From Chromohalobacter nigrandesensis (lineage in GTDB: Bacteria; Pseudomonadota; Gammaproteobacteria; Pseudomonadales; Halomonadaceae): DNA of 64,000 nt. The position numbers and the translations under genes were made by a program. Every line of letters starts with the position of its first letter. Position 1 is the stretch's first letter. Below the pieces are notes generated by a model. That model did not search any database. It was not told the origin of the DNA and saw only the letters and a list, made by a program, of their open reading frames with translations. Location of the stretch: assembly GCF_023061285.1 (NCBI RefSeq), contig NZ_JAKGAM010000001.1, forward strand, positions 682,001-746,000, given 5' to 3'. Positions 27,864 to 38,293 of this stretch are shown here, piece after piece.

Positions 27864-30800
27864 GCATTCTCTCCCGGGGCAGTCTCAGGTGCGGCGACGC
27901 CGTGTTCGCGGCGCAGCGCCTCGACGAGCGCCGCGTCGCCGGCGAGCCAGGCATCCAGGGCCTCGATCAAGCGCCGTTCGGGGCGACGCTGGAAGACGCC
28001 ATGACCCGGCGTGCCATCGAAGCCGCGCAGGAACACGTAACAGGCCCCACCCATGTGGGTATCGTAATCATAATCCTCGAGACGCGCCGTCAGCAGGCGG
28101 TGCAATGCCAGCACGTACAACACGTACTGCAGGTCATAGCGATGCGCGACCATGGCCTCGGCCAGCGCCTCGTGATGATAGTCGGCCAGGGCATCGCCGA
28201 GATGATTGGACTTCCAGTCGAGGACGTACCAGCGGCCGTCCTCGGCCTCGAATACCAAGTCGATGAAGCCCTTGAGCATGCCGTTGAGCTTGCGCGGCGC
28301 CAGCCGGGGGCGTGGCGTCGGCAAGGGCTCCAGCGCGCAGACCAAGGCATCGAGCGGTGTGCTCCAGGCATCCTCGGCGGGCAGCCAGAACTCCAGCTCG
28401 GCGCGCCAGGCGGCCAGGCCATCGAGGCGGATCGCTGCGCCCTGATGGCCGGCGAACGGTGCCGGCAGCGCCTGGCACAGCCAGTCGAGCAACACCGGCG
28501 CCCACTCGGCGTCGAAGCCGCCGAGGTGCAAACGCGTGCTGACCAGGCGCTGCAATTCATCACGATAAGCCGGTTCGCTCAGGCGGTCGAAGTCCACCGC
28601 TTCCAGCAGGCCATGCAGAAAGGTCCCCGGGCGTGGGCCGCGCGGAAAATCGCGTAGCGTGCGTGCGGCAGGACGCGGCACCGGATCGCGCTCGCGGCTG
28701 ACCTCGACATCCAACGTCGCCGGGGCGTCCCAGGGCAGCGCCTGTGCGCCTCCGCCGCTCTCGAGACGCGCGTCGACGATCAACGCCGAATACGAGGCGA
28801 TCCACCAGTCATCGTCGATGCCCCCCGTGAAACGCCGCGCCGGCGCCATTTCCGGGGATGTGCCACCGAGGCGCAGGCGATGCGTGGGCGGCTCGGGCAG
28901 CGCCTCGACGTTCAGCGCCGCCGCCAGGCGTTCGCGCAGCGCATGGCCGTCGTCATCGGCCTGGCAGCCCAGCAAGCGACCCAGCGCCGTCTCGTGCAGG
29001 CAGCTCGACACGCCGCGCCCACGCCCCAGTTGCGCAACGCCCAGCCGGCAGGCATGCGCGGCCCGCGTGAGGGCGACATAGAGCAGCCGCACGTCTTCAT
29101 CCATGCGTGCCTGCTCGGCGGCCGCCAGTTGCGTGTCGTCGGCACCATGCACCCAGACCCGACCCTGGTGCGGATCGCGCCATTCGAGCAAGCCGGTGCC
29201 ACGATCCGGCGTCGCCGGCCGGTAATCGCAGACGAACGGCAACAACACGATGGGATACTCGAGGCCCTTGGCCTTGTGGATGGTGATGACCTTGACCAGA
29301 TCCTCGTCGCTTTCCAGCCGCTGGCTGACGGCTTCGGCATCGAGCTCGGCCGCCCCTTCGAGGAGCGCGCGATGCCACCAGCGCAACAGCGCATGTTCGC
29401 CGTCGAGCCGGGCCGACACCGTCTGCGCCAGCTCGCCCAGATGCAACAGGTCGGTCAGTGCTCGCTCGCCGTCGTCGCGCTGTCCCAGGCGTTCGGCGAC
29501 CCGGAAGTCGCGCATCACCGCGCGCAGCATGGGCAGCACGCCACGCCGCTGCCACTGGCGGTGATAGTCGGCGAAACGCTCGACTTCGCGCTCCCAGGCC
29601 AGTTCATCGGCGAGCAGCGTTTCCAGCGTCGCCGGTGTATCGCACAACAGGCGCGTCGCCAACGCTGCCTTGAGGCGAGCGTCCTGGCGTGGCTGCGCCA
29701 CCGCCTCGAACAACTGCAACAGCTCGAAGGCCAACGGCGTATCGAAAACGCTGGTGCGCTCGCTGAGATAGACGCTACGAATGCCGCCCTCGGCCAGCGC
29801 CCGGCGTACCGCCAATGCCTCGGCGCCCTTGCGCACCAGAATCGCGATGTCTGCGGGTCGCACCGGACGCCGGGTACCACTGTCATCGGCGGAGCTGTTA
29901 TCCACAAAATAGGCGCCGCCCTCGAGCATTCGCTGGATCTCGGCACGCGTGGCATTGGCCATGCGCGCCTGATAATCCGCCTTGGTGTGACGCTCCTCGC
30001 CCGGCCACCAGGCACCAAGCGCCGCCATATCGTGGCCATCGGCGTCCACCAGGCGCGTCGACTTGCCCTGGGCTTCGACCTCGACGAAGGGGATCTCGTC
30101 GCTGCCGAACGGTTCGGGATGGCGCGCGAACAGCGTATTGACCGCCTCGACCATGGCCTGGCTGGAGCGAAAGTTGCGCGCCAGGGTGAAGCGACTCGGG
30201 GTTTCGCGCCGCGCCGCCAGATAGGTGTCGATATCGGCGCCGCGAAAGGCGTAGATCGCCTGCTTGGGGTCGCCGATCATCAACAAGGTGGTCGTGGTCT
30301 CCACCTCAGGCGCCCGGTAGATACGCGAGAAGATGCGGTACTGCAGCGGATCGGTGTCCTGAAATTCGTCGATCAACGCCACCGGCAGTGCCCGACGAAT
30401 GCGCCCCGCGAGGCGCAGCGCGGCTTCCGGCGCCGCGTCAGGGTCGAGCGCGGCGTCCAGGTCGCACAACAGATCGCCGAACTCCCACCAGCCCTGGCGA
30501 CGCTTCTCGGCGGCGAACATCGCTGCCACCGTATCGCGGGCATGGGCCAGCACTTGCGGTGCCAACTGATCAAAAGGCGTGGCCGTCTCGGCCAGCTCGT
30601 CGAGCAGCGCGAAAAACGCATGCGTCGGCGCCTCGTGGCCCTTCTTGGTCCCGCCTTCGAGTTTGGCCTGGCTCAGCCAGAAGCGGCCCTGGCTGTCGGT
30701 CGTGTCGTCATCACCGCCTGCCTCGAGTGTCGTCAGCCACTGCTCGAAGGCCGCCAGGCGCGTGTCGAGCTCCTCCGGCTTGTAACTGCGCTTGTTGAGA

Positions 30801-31642
30801 GCGCCGCGCGCGAAGGCGTCCTGCAGGCAGGCGGCGATAGCGTCGCGATCCCACGCCTGGCGCAGCCGAGCTTCCAGTTCACTGCGGGCGGCCAGCGAGC
30901 GCTCGGCACTCTCCAGCAGTGCGTTCAACGACGCGGGCGCCTTTATATACTCGCCGTCCCACCACAGCGGCTGTGCCCGGCCTTCCTTGAGCAACGGCGT
31001 CAAGGCACGGCTAAGCGCCTCCGGCCCCTCCCAGCGGCGGCGTATTTCGCGCTGCCAATGCGCCGCGAGGGGATAGAAATGGCAACGCCAATAGTCCTCC
31101 ACGACCCGCGTCAACAAGGCCGAGCCGTCCTGCAGTAACTCGGCACCGAAACGCGCGCCGGCATCGAAGGCGTGGCGCGTCAGCATGCGCTGGCAGAAGC
31201 CATGGATGGTAAAGATCGCCGCCTCGTCCATCAGCCGTGCGGCCTGGTCGAGGCGCTTGGCGGCACCGGCCAGGGCGTCGTCACCGGCCTCGACCAAGGA
31301 CCCCAGCAGCGCCGCGAGCACCTTGTCGTCACGCGCTTCCGGCGGCGCCAGCAACCAGTCGCGGGCCTCCTTGAGACGCCCGCGAATGCGCCCGCGCAGC
31401 TCGGCAGTGGCGGCTTCGGTAAAGGTCACCACGAGAATTTCCGGCGGCAACAGCGGACGCGGGAAATCGTACTCTTCGCGACCGGGCAACGGGCCCAGCA
31501 CCAGCCGCACGTAGAGCGCCGCCAGGGTGAAGGTCTTGCCGGTGCCCGCACTGGCCTCGATCAGGTGATGGCCGGTCAACGGCAGCGTCTCGAGCACCAA
31601 GGGCTGAACGGCCGGCGCCGTGGCATGGCTGGGCGACGTCAT
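27860..31642 (-). CDS. recB: Exodeoxyribonuclease V subunit beta, helicase-nuclease
   Basis: 3'-5' helicase and the nuclease of RecBCD, 1260 residues from the ATG at 31642, which overlaps the recC stop. The frame runs on upstream within recC as a shadow. Walker A ASAGTGKT is at 30-37, LIDEFQDTDPLQYRIF gives Walker B, and KVITIHKAKGLEYPIVLLPF is helicase motif V/VI. The nuclease signature VLDWKSNHLGD is present near the C-terminus. Size and motifs match gammaproteobacterial RecB (E. coli 1180). Confidence 0.95.
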
Positions 31643-34600
31643 GAACGTCCTCTGTGTACTCGCTGGGTGATGCGCGCCAGCATGTCCATTAGCGGCGCAT
31701 ACTGGGTGAGCGAGGCGGCGATGCCGCCTGCTGCCTCGAAGGTGGCGAAATCGGGCCACAGTTGCCCCAGTGCGCCATCGCTTGCACGCAGCGCCGCCGG
31801 CCCGGCGAAGGCATCGGTCTCGTAGCGCGCGATAAGCGCCTCGCGCAGGCCGGCATCCGGCGCTTCCCCTGCCGCCAACGGCGCCCAGTCGGCACGCGGC
31901 AAGCGTTTCCAGACTTCCTTGGCGATCTCGTCGATGGCCGGCCACGGCGCGCGATAGGCACGCGCCCAGGCCACCAGCAGGCCGTCGAGTTCGCCTGCGG
32001 CGCTGGCCTTGTCCAGTCCCGGGAGGCTCAGGCAGCGATCCTCGAAGATCGCCGTCCAGGCACACGACGCCTCCAACGTGGCATTGGCGAGCAGCCAGCG
32101 CAGATAACCGGCATACAGCCGATGCAACTTGCCGACGTGGCGATAAGGCCCCTCGCCCTCGACCTTCAGATGCCCATAGTGCCCCGGCTCCAGCGTCACC
32201 AGCCGCCAAGGTGCCGAGGCCTCTTCGGGCGCGGCGAAAAGCCCGTCCAGACGCGCCTCCAGAGTGAGTGCTTTGTCGTCCGGTGCTTCATGGACAGCGA
32301 CATAACGCACCAGTGGCGGCGTCGAGGCGACGCACTCGGCCACCTCGCGGCGCCAGCTTTCCACCTGGCGCGACAGGCGCGCCAGGCGCGGTTCGATCAA
32401 GGCCTCGCCGAAACCCGCCGTGGGCAAGCGCCCGGCCAGGCGCAGCCGCTCGGCGACGGCGGTAAGCGGCACGCCATCGCGGGCGCCCTCGAGCAGCTCG
32501 CGCTTGAGGCCGTGGTCTTCCAGGCCATCCGGCGCGAACGGCTCATTGTCCTCGTCGGGGACCTGGGCGTCGGCGAAATGTACCCCCAGGCGTCCCAGAT
32601 AGACCGTCCAGGGACGACGCAGCACGCGTTGCAGATCACCGAGACCCAGCGGTTCACTGGGCAATTCGACCGCCGTGGCGGCATGTGGCAGCACGGATTC
32701 GTCGCGCTCGGGTAGCATATACAGCGCCTCCCAGCTCGACTCATAGGTGAAGCGCGGATCGTCGCGTTCGAAGTAGCGTCGCGAGAACGGCTGCAACGGA
32801 TGCGTCTCGATCAGGCGCTGCGCCAGTCGGGTGGCGCGGTCGGCGGCATCGCTCTCCGGCACGTCCCAGCCTTGCTCGAGGGTATCGAGCAACTCGCCGA
32901 GCAACACCGACGGCGGGCGCGGGGTATTGTCGCGCACATCGCGCCCCACCCAGGAGAGCGTCAGGCGTTCGCGCGCCGAAAGCATGGCCTCGAGCATCAG
33001 GTAGCGGTCGTCATCACGCCGCGAACGGTCCCCGGGGCGCGGCCGCGTGGCCATCAGATCGAAATCCTGGGGCTGGCGCACGCGGGGATAGTCGCCGTCG
33101 TTCATGCCCAGCAGATAGACATGGCGAAAGGGAATCGCGCGCATCGGCATCAGCGTCGCGAAGTTGACCTTGCCGGCTAGAAAGCGCTGCGCGAGGCCGC
33201 CTTCGTCGAGTTCGGCGCGCAGCGCATCGCGCACCACACCGAGTCCCACCGGGGCCTCGAAGCCGGCCTGCCGACATTGCTGCGACCAGCGCCCCAGCGC
33301 CGCGTCGAGACGCGCCACGACATCGTGCTCTTCTGCGCCGGTGGGGCTCAGGCAGGCGGCGAACAAGGCCTGCAGACGTCCCAGCCATGCCTCGGGGGAC
33401 AGCCGCTCGCTCAAGGCCGCACACTGCGTTTCCAGAGTCTCGAGCAGCGCCGCCACACGCCCGGCAAGATCCGCCTCGAGCCCGCCCACCTCGGCATACG
33501 GCACGATACCTTGGAAGTCCCAGCTCGGCGGGCGCCCCAGTGAGTCATCACTTTCGCCCTGAGCACCGGCCGAGGCCGGTTCGCCCACCGCATAGCCGAG
33601 CAGCATGCGCGACAGCCCGAAGCGCCAGCTGTTCTCGCCCAGCGCCGGAAATCCCAGTGATTGACGGTGCTCGGCACTCAGCCCCCAGCGCACACCGCTG
33701 CCGGCCAGCCACTGGCGCAGCCGTTCGAGTTCGGCCTCGTCGATGGCGAAACGGGCACGAAATGCGGGCACTTCCAAGGCATCGAGCACCTCGCTGACCG
33801 TCAGACGCCGCTCGGGCAAGTCGAGCAACAGCAAGGCCAGCACCATCAGCGGGTGCGCCTCGCTGGCCACCTGGTCGGCGATGGTGAAAGGAATATGCCG
33901 GGGATGCGACGGCGGCAACTGACCGAAGACCGCCTCGATGCAGGGCGCGTAGCGGTCGATCTCCGGCACCATGACCACGATGTCGCGAGGCCGCAGCGGC
34001 TCGCCCGCCGCCTCGGCGTCCTCGAAGGCCGCCAGCAAGCGGTCGTGGAGGATCTCCACCTCGCGCAGCGGTGAGTGAGCGCTGACCAGGGCCAGGGAGT
34101 CGTCGTCCGGGGCGATCGTTCTCGGCCCGCCTTCCTGTCGGGCGCGCTCGCCGGGATGCACCAGTTCGAGGACATCCTGTTGTAACTGCTGCAGCAGCGT
34201 CGGCGACTGCGCAGGCGCCATATCACGGAAGACATCGGTTTCCAGGTCGAAGCCGCGCGCGCTCTCGAATTCGTACAGGCCGACGATGAAATCGCGCCCC
34301 TGGGTGCCCCACCCCGCCAACAGCGGATTGGCGTGCAGGTGCAGGGCCTCCTCGTCGAGTTCGGCCAACCACGGTGCCTCGGGGTGGCGCGCTTCCTGCT
34401 CGTGGCGTGCCTGGGCCGATAACCGCCCGGCGCGTTTGATGGCATCGCGGTCGGACACGATATCGCCCCAGTAGTGGCGACACGGGTTGGCGATCATCAG
34501 GAACACGTCGACCACGCCGGACAGCGCATGCAAGGCCTCCAGCGTCTGCGCCGGCAACGCCGAGATGCCGAACACGAACAGCCGTGGCGGCATCTCGCGG

Positions 34601-35271
34601 GGTCGCTCGCGAAGCTGCCGGGCGGCGTCGAGAAAACGCCGGTGCAGACGCGCGCGATGGTGCTCACGTGCCTGCGCCGGGGCATCTTCGATCAGCGCCC
34701 GCCACAGCGCCGGCTGCCAGCGCTGGTCGTCGGGCAACTCCAGAGGCGCCGTCTCGCCGCGCTCCCAGGCTTCGATCCATTCGGGCCGGTAGATCAGGTA
34801 CTGATCGAAGAGATCGGCGAGGCGCACCGCCAGATGCCAACGGCGACGCTCGCGCGCCTCATGTGCGGCGCCCGGCATGGGGCTGGCCTCCAGCGCCTCG
34901 CTCTGCAAGTAATCGCGAAGCGGCGCGTAGCAACTCGGATCGTCGGGCGCGGCTTGCGGATCGAGACAGCGCTCCAGCAGATGCATCAGGCGCCAGGCCA
35001 AGGGCGTCTTGTCGAATGGCGAGTGCTCGGGAATGTCATCGCCGAGCACCGCGCGATAGGCACGCCACACGAAGCTCGACGGCAAGGGGAAATCCACCGA
35101 GGCGGCGATGCCATCGGCCTCGGCCAGCGTCAGGCGCAACCACTGCGCCATGCCGTTGGATTGCACGAGGAAAGTTTCCGGCACCAGCGGCGGTTGGCGA
35201 TGGCGCCGAATGACATCGAGCGCCAGGCTTCCCAGGTCCTCGAGATGATTGGCGTGTATGACGCTGAACAT
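31639..35271 (-). CDS. recC: Exodeoxyribonuclease V subunit gamma
   Basis: Chi-recognition and scaffold subunit of RecBCD, 1210 residues (E. coli 1122). The N-terminus MFSVIHANHLEDLGSLAL and the segment FLVQSNGMAQWLRLTLAE match the RecC start. It is the first gene of recC-recB-recD-creatininase, all joined by ATGA overlaps, and is divergent from the biotin operon. Confidence 0.94.
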   Translation of the reverse strand: MFSVIHANHLEDLGSLALDVIRRHRQPPLVPETFLVQSNGMAQWLRLTLAEADGIAASVDFPLPSSFVWRAYRAVLGDDIPEHSPFDKTPLAWRLMHLLERCLDPQAAPDDPSCYAPLRDYLQSEALEASPMPGAAHEARERRRWHLAVRLADLFDQYLIYRPEWIEAWERGETAPLELPDDQRWQPALWRALIEDAPAQAREHHRARLHRRFLDAARQLRERPREMPPRLFVFGISALPAQTLEALHALSGVVDVFLMIANPCRHYWGDIVSDRDAIKRAGRLSAQARHEQEARHPEAPWLAELDEEALHLHANPLLAGWGTQGRDFIVGLYEFESARGFDLETDVFRDMAPAQSPTLLQQLQQDVLELVHPGERARQEGGPRTIAPDDDSLALVSAHSPLREVEILHDRLLAAFEDAEAAGEPLRPRDIVVMVPEIDRYAPCIEAVFGQLPPSHPRHIPFTIADQVASEAHPLMVLALLLLDLPERRLTVSEVLDALEVPAFRARFAIDEAELERLRQWLAGSGVRWGLSAEHRQSLGFPALGENSWRFGLSRMLLGYAVGEPASAGAQGESDDSLGRPPSWDFQGIVPYAEVGGLEADLAGRVAALLETLETQCAALSERLSPEAWLGRLQALFAACLSPTGAEEHDVVARLDAALGRWSQQCRQAGFEAPVGLGVVRDALRAELDEGGLAQRFLAGKVNFATLMPMRAIPFRHVYLLGMNDGDYPRVRQPQDFDLMATRPRPGDRSRRDDDRYLMLEAMLSARERLTLSWVGRDVRDNTPRPPSVLLGELLDTLEQGWDVPESDAADRATRLAQRLIETHPLQPFSRRYFERDDPRFTYESSWEALYMLPERDESVLPHAATAVELPSEPLGLGDLQRVLRRPWTVYLGRLGVHFADAQVPDEDNEPFAPDGLEDHGLKRELLEGARDGVPLTAVAERLRLAGRLPTAGFGEALIEPRLARLSRQVESWRREVAECVASTPPLVRYVAVHEAPDDKALTLEARLDGLFAAPEEASAPWRLVTLEPGHYGHLKVEGEGPYRHVGKLHRLYAGYLRWLLANATLEASCAWTAIFEDRCLSLPGLDKASAAGELDGLLVAWARAYRAPWPAIDEIAKEVWKRLPRADWAPLAAGEAPDAGLREALIARYETDAFAGPAALRASDGALGQLWPDFATFEAAGGIAASLTQYAPLMDMLARITQRVHRGRS

Positions 35272-35404
35272 GGATGCTCCCGGCGGTCGAGGTAACGTCC
35301 AGCGGTATCTTACACCATCGTGTGGACGGCCCCGAGCCCCGGGGAGGTGAAGGGAGCCGACGCGCCTGGACGCTACCGCATTCCGAAAGTCGTGGTGCCG
35401 CCAA

Positions 35405-35437
35405 TAGTCAACCCAAATAAAACCAAAAGGTTGACAT
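35405..35437 (+). promoter_or_regulatory. BirA-like operator 1
   Basis: TAGTCAACC at 35405-35413, N15, GGTTGACAT at 35429-35437. The spacing and 7 of 9 bases in each arm match the gammaproteobacterial BirA box TTGTAAACC-N15-GGTTTACAA. The right arm contains the -35 element, so bound BirA-biotinyl-AMP would block the promoter. Confidence 0.7.
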
Positions 35438-35460
35438 AGGAATGTACCCTCGTATCCTCA

Positions 35461-35493
35461 CTGTTAACTTTTAATCACTAATAAAGTTAACGG
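35461..35493 (+). promoter_or_regulatory. BirA-like operator 2
   Basis: GTTAAC at 35463-35468 and again at 35486-35491 with N17 between, embedded in the longer perfect arms GTTAACTTT/AAAGTTAAC. The core spacing equals that of the BirA consensus. It covers the expected transcription start. Two boxes in tandem would tighten biotin repression. Confidence 0.65.
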
Positions 35494-35507
35494 AGAGCGA
35501 GAACATT

Positions 35508-35630
35508 ATGCCTGCCCGGTCACACGACAACGCTTGCGGTGATCTCTCAAAGACTCGCCACGATTGGTCCCTGAAGGAAATCCGTGAGCACCAAGGCGAG
35601 TCGATGTTCCACGCCGCCTACGAAGCCTGA
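35508..35630 (+). pseudogene. bioB: bioB remnant: biotin synthase with large in-frame internal deletion
   Basis: This 40-codon frame has its own GGAGAG site and ends four bases before bioF. Its residues TRHDWSLKEIRE match the conserved BioB N-terminus (pseudomonad type TRHDWSLAEV), and the tail SMFHAAYEA resembles the BioB C-terminus (type ELFYDAASA). The whole radical-SAM core, including CxxxCxxC, is missing, about 300 codons, yet frame and stop are kept. It cannot be an active biotin synthase. It may serve as a translated leader for bioF. Confidence 0.75.
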
Positions 35631-35634
35631 TCTC

Positions 35635-36786
35635 ATGGCCGAGACCTGGACCCGCCGTCTGAACGAACGGGCCGCAGCCCGACGCGCCGAGGGACTGTGG
35701 CGGCGGCGAACCACCCTCGCGCCCGGTGATACGCGACGCGACTTCGCCGGCAACGACTACCTGGGCCTGGCCGGCGACCCACGGCTCGCCGAGGCCCAGG
35801 CCGAGGGTGCAAGACGCTTCGGCGCCGGGGCTCGGGCCTCGCATCTGGTCGCCGGGCATCTCGATGTTCACGAGCGGCTAGAGCAACGTCTGGCCACGCT
35901 CACCGGGCGTCCCCGAGCACTGCTGTTCTCCACGGGTTACATGGCCAATCTGGGCACTCTCCAGGCGCTGTGCGACCGCCACATCCCGGTCTTCCAGGAT
36001 CGCCTCAACCATGCCTCGCTGATCGATGGCGCCCAACTTGCCGGCGCGCCCTCGCGGCGCTTTCACCACCGCGACCTCGCCGACCTCGAGCGCCTGTTGG
36101 TCCGGGCCCCGAACGATGCCCCGGCCCTGGTGGTCAGCGACGGCGTGTTCAGCATGGACGGCGACATGGCCGACATCGCCGAGCTGGCCGCGACCACTCG
36201 CCGCCACGGTGCCTGGTTGATGGTCGACGATGCCCACGGCCTGGGCGTACTCGGTGAACATGGCGACGGTTGCGTGGGACGCGCTCACGGCGTCGACGAC
36301 GTGCCGATACTGGTCGGCACCCTGGGCAAGGCTCTGGGCAGTGCCGGGGCCTTCGTGGCCGGCGATGCTGCCCTGATCGAGCATCTCATCCAGTTCGCCC
36401 GTCCCTACATCTACACCACGGCCCAGCCACCCGGCGTGGCAGCGGCCACCCTGGCCGCCCTGAACATCCTCGGAGACGAACCCGAGCGTCGCACCCAACT
36501 GTTTGAGCGCATCGACCGTTTCCGCCGCGAGGCCGCCACACTCGGCTTGCCGCTGACCGACTCCCACACGCCCATCCAGCCCATCGTGCTGGGTGACAAC
36601 GCGCGCGTCATGCGCTGGGCCGAGCACCTGGGCCGGGCCGGATTGCGCGTCGGCGCCATCCGCGCGCCCACCGTACCCCGCGGCCAGGCACGCCTGCGGA
36701 TCACCCTGAGTACCGCCCATGACGATGACGCCATCGACGCCCTGCTCGAGGCACTGGACGCCTGTCGACGGGAGGGTATCTCATGA
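35635..36786 (+). CDS. bioF: 8-amino-7-oxononanoate synthase
   Basis: PLP enzyme joining pimeloyl-ACP/CoA and alanine. From the ATG at 35635 the 383 residues begin MAETWTRRLNERAAARRAEG, as is usual for BioF; a GTG at 35584 lies inside the bioB remnant. Motifs: RDFAGNDYLGLA, MVDDAHGLGVLGEHG and PLP-lysine in VGTLGKALGSAGAF. The stop overlaps bioH by four bases. Confidence 0.95.
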   Translation: MAETWTRRLNERAAARRAEGLWRRRTTLAPGDTRRDFAGNDYLGLAGDPRLAEAQAEGARRFGAGARASHLVAGHLDVHERLEQRLATLTGRPRALLFSTGYMANLGTLQALCDRHIPVFQDRLNHASLIDGAQLAGAPSRRFHHRDLADLERLLVRAPNDAPALVVSDGVFSMDGDMADIAELAATTRRHGAWLMVDDAHGLGVLGEHGDGCVGRAHGVDDVPILVGTLGKALGSAGAFVAGDAALIEHLIQFARPYIYTTAQPPGVAAATLAALNILGDEPERRTQLFERIDRFRREAATLGLPLTDSHTPIQPIVLGDNARVMRWAEHLGRAGLRVGAIRAPTVPRGQARLRITLSTAHDDDAIDALLEALDACRREGIS

Positions 36787-37496
36787 CGCAGTTGATATTG
36801 CTCAGCGGCTGGGGCTGCGATGCCCGGCTGTGGCAGGCGCTCGACGGATACTGGTCGACGGAAGTCGACATCGAGACACCGGATTGGCCAGGCTATGGCG
36901 ATCGCGCCGCGCTCGACGATCCCGCCTCGCTGGACGGCCTGGCCGACGCCATGGCCAATGACCTGCCGAGTGACGCCGTCTGGATCGGCTGGTCGCTGGG
37001 TGGTCTGCTGGCCGGCGCTCTGCTCGACCATCTTCCCCCACCTCGCGCCCTGGTACTGCTCGGGATGGACGAACGCTTCTGCCATCCCGAGGGCGTCAGC
37101 GAGTCCGATCTAGCGACCTTCCGCGACGCCTTCCGACGCAATCCGGAGGCTACCCGCAGCCACTTCCTGCGCTGGCAGCTCGGTGGCGAACCATCGCCCA
37201 GGAGCGCTCATCGACGACTGCGCGCCCTGCTCGGCGACGCCGCTCCTGCGACTTCGGCCACTCTGGCGGCGGGCCTCGAGCAGCTCGCCACGCTCGACAA
37301 CACTTCGCGCCTTGCTACCGCCTCCTGCCCGGTGCATCGGCTGGTCGGCGCACGCGATCCCTTGCTGGCCCCGAACGTCCTTGCGCACGCCGATCGACGT
37401 ATCGAGGACGCAGGCCACTGTCCGTTGCTCAGCCAACCGCAGCAACTGGCGACATTATTGTCGGGTATCGCCGCCCGCCCGGGAGCGATGCCATGA
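36783..37496 (+). CDS. bioH: Pimeloyl-ACP methyl ester esterase
   Basis: Alpha/beta hydrolase of 237 residues that releases pimeloyl-ACP from its methyl ester, ending the BioC-BioH detour. The nucleophile elbow is IGWSLGGLLAGAL; the catalytic His is in EDAGHCPLLSQP. It overlaps bioF and bioC by four bases each, so it is part of a coupled bioFHCD set. Confidence 0.92.
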   Translation: MTQLILLSGWGCDARLWQALDGYWSTEVDIETPDWPGYGDRAALDDPASLDGLADAMANDLPSDAVWIGWSLGGLLAGALLDHLPPPRALVLLGMDERFCHPEGVSESDLATFRDAFRRNPEATRSHFLRWQLGGEPSPRSAHRRLRALLGDAAPATSATLAAGLEQLATLDNTSRLATASCPVHRLVGARDPLLAPNVLAHADRRIEDAGHCPLLSQPQQLATLLSGIAARPGAMP

Positions 37497-38293
37497 TCAC
37501 CGCCTCGACCGTCACCGAGCCAATCGATCATACCGACGCCGCCGACTGGCGCGCCCGGGTCGCCCATGCCTTCTCGCGGGCCGCACCGTATTACGCCCGC
37601 CGCGCCAAGGCGCAGCGGGCCATGGCCGAACGGCTGCTCGAGCGGCTGCCGAGGCATGCCGACAACCTCCTGGATCTGGGCTGCGGTCCCGGCGACCTCA
37701 CCGCCGAACTGGCCCAATACTATGGTGAAAACTGCACGGTGAGCGGTCTCGACCTGGCCCCGGGCATGCTCGCCGAGGCCCGCAAGCGTCACGGAGCGTC
37801 CGCCATCTGGCTATGTGCCGATGCCGCCGACCTGCCGCTGCCGAGCGCACGCTTCGATCTGGTGGTCTCCAACCTGGCGATCCAGTGGAGCCCGGATCTC
37901 GACGCGGTACTCGGTGAGATTCACCGGGTACTGCGCCCCGGCGGACGCGCGCTGATCAACACCCTGGGACCAGGCACCCTCGATGAGATAGGCCAGGCCT
38001 GGGCACGCCCCACCGCCCTGCTCGAGTTCCGCGATGCCGACCACTATCGGAGGTCCGCTCATGGAGCCGGCTTTCGGCGCGTCGAGGTCTCGGCGCACAC
38101 CGAGCGCTTCCACTACCCCGACCTGTCGGCCGTGATGGCGTCCATCAAGGGCGTCGGCGCCCAGGTGGCGCGCGCCGGAGCGCGGCTTTCCCGCGCCGAC
38201 ATGGCACGTGCCACTCGCCGCTACGAGCATCTGCGCACGGATGCCGGACTACCCGTTTCCTATCACCTGCTGAGTCTCGACCTGGAACGCTGA
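37493..38293 (+). CDS. bioC: Malonyl-ACP O-methyltransferase
   Basis: SAM-dependent methyltransferase of 266 residues that primes pimelate synthesis. Motif I is LLDLGCGPGDLTAEL, followed by VSGLDLAPGMLAEARKR and the conserved VVSNLAIQW. Start overlaps the bioH stop, and the stop TGA is directly followed by the bioD ATG. Confidence 0.94.
   Translation: MITASTVTEPIDHTDAADWRARVAHAFSRAAPYYARRAKAQRAMAERLLERLPRHADNLLDLGCGPGDLTAELAQYYGENCTVSGLDLAPGMLAEARKRHGASAIWLCADAADLPLPSARFDLVVSNLAIQWSPDLDAVLGEIHRVLRPGGRALINTLGPGTLDEIGQAWARPTALLEFRDADHYRRSAHGAGFRRVEVSAHTERFHYPDLSAVMASIKGVGAQVARAGARLSRADMARATRRYEHLRTDAGLPVSYHLLSLDLER

Larger units (their letters stand above)
35272..35507. promoter_or_regulatory. 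Divergent region recC/biotin operon with bio promoter
   Basis: The 236-base gap holds a minus-strand leader for recC and, on the plus strand, TTGACA at 35431-35436, N16, TATCCT at 35453-35458. Two BirA-like palindromes overlap and follow this promoter. The mRNA start would be near 35465. Between about 35272 and 35400 I see no further feature. Confidence 0.65.

Noticed and set aside
28880-31138. 752-codon open frame on the plus strand
   Set aside because: It lies fully antisense to recB, has no recognisable domain and shows the Arg/Gln/Ala-rich composition of a high-GC shadow frame.
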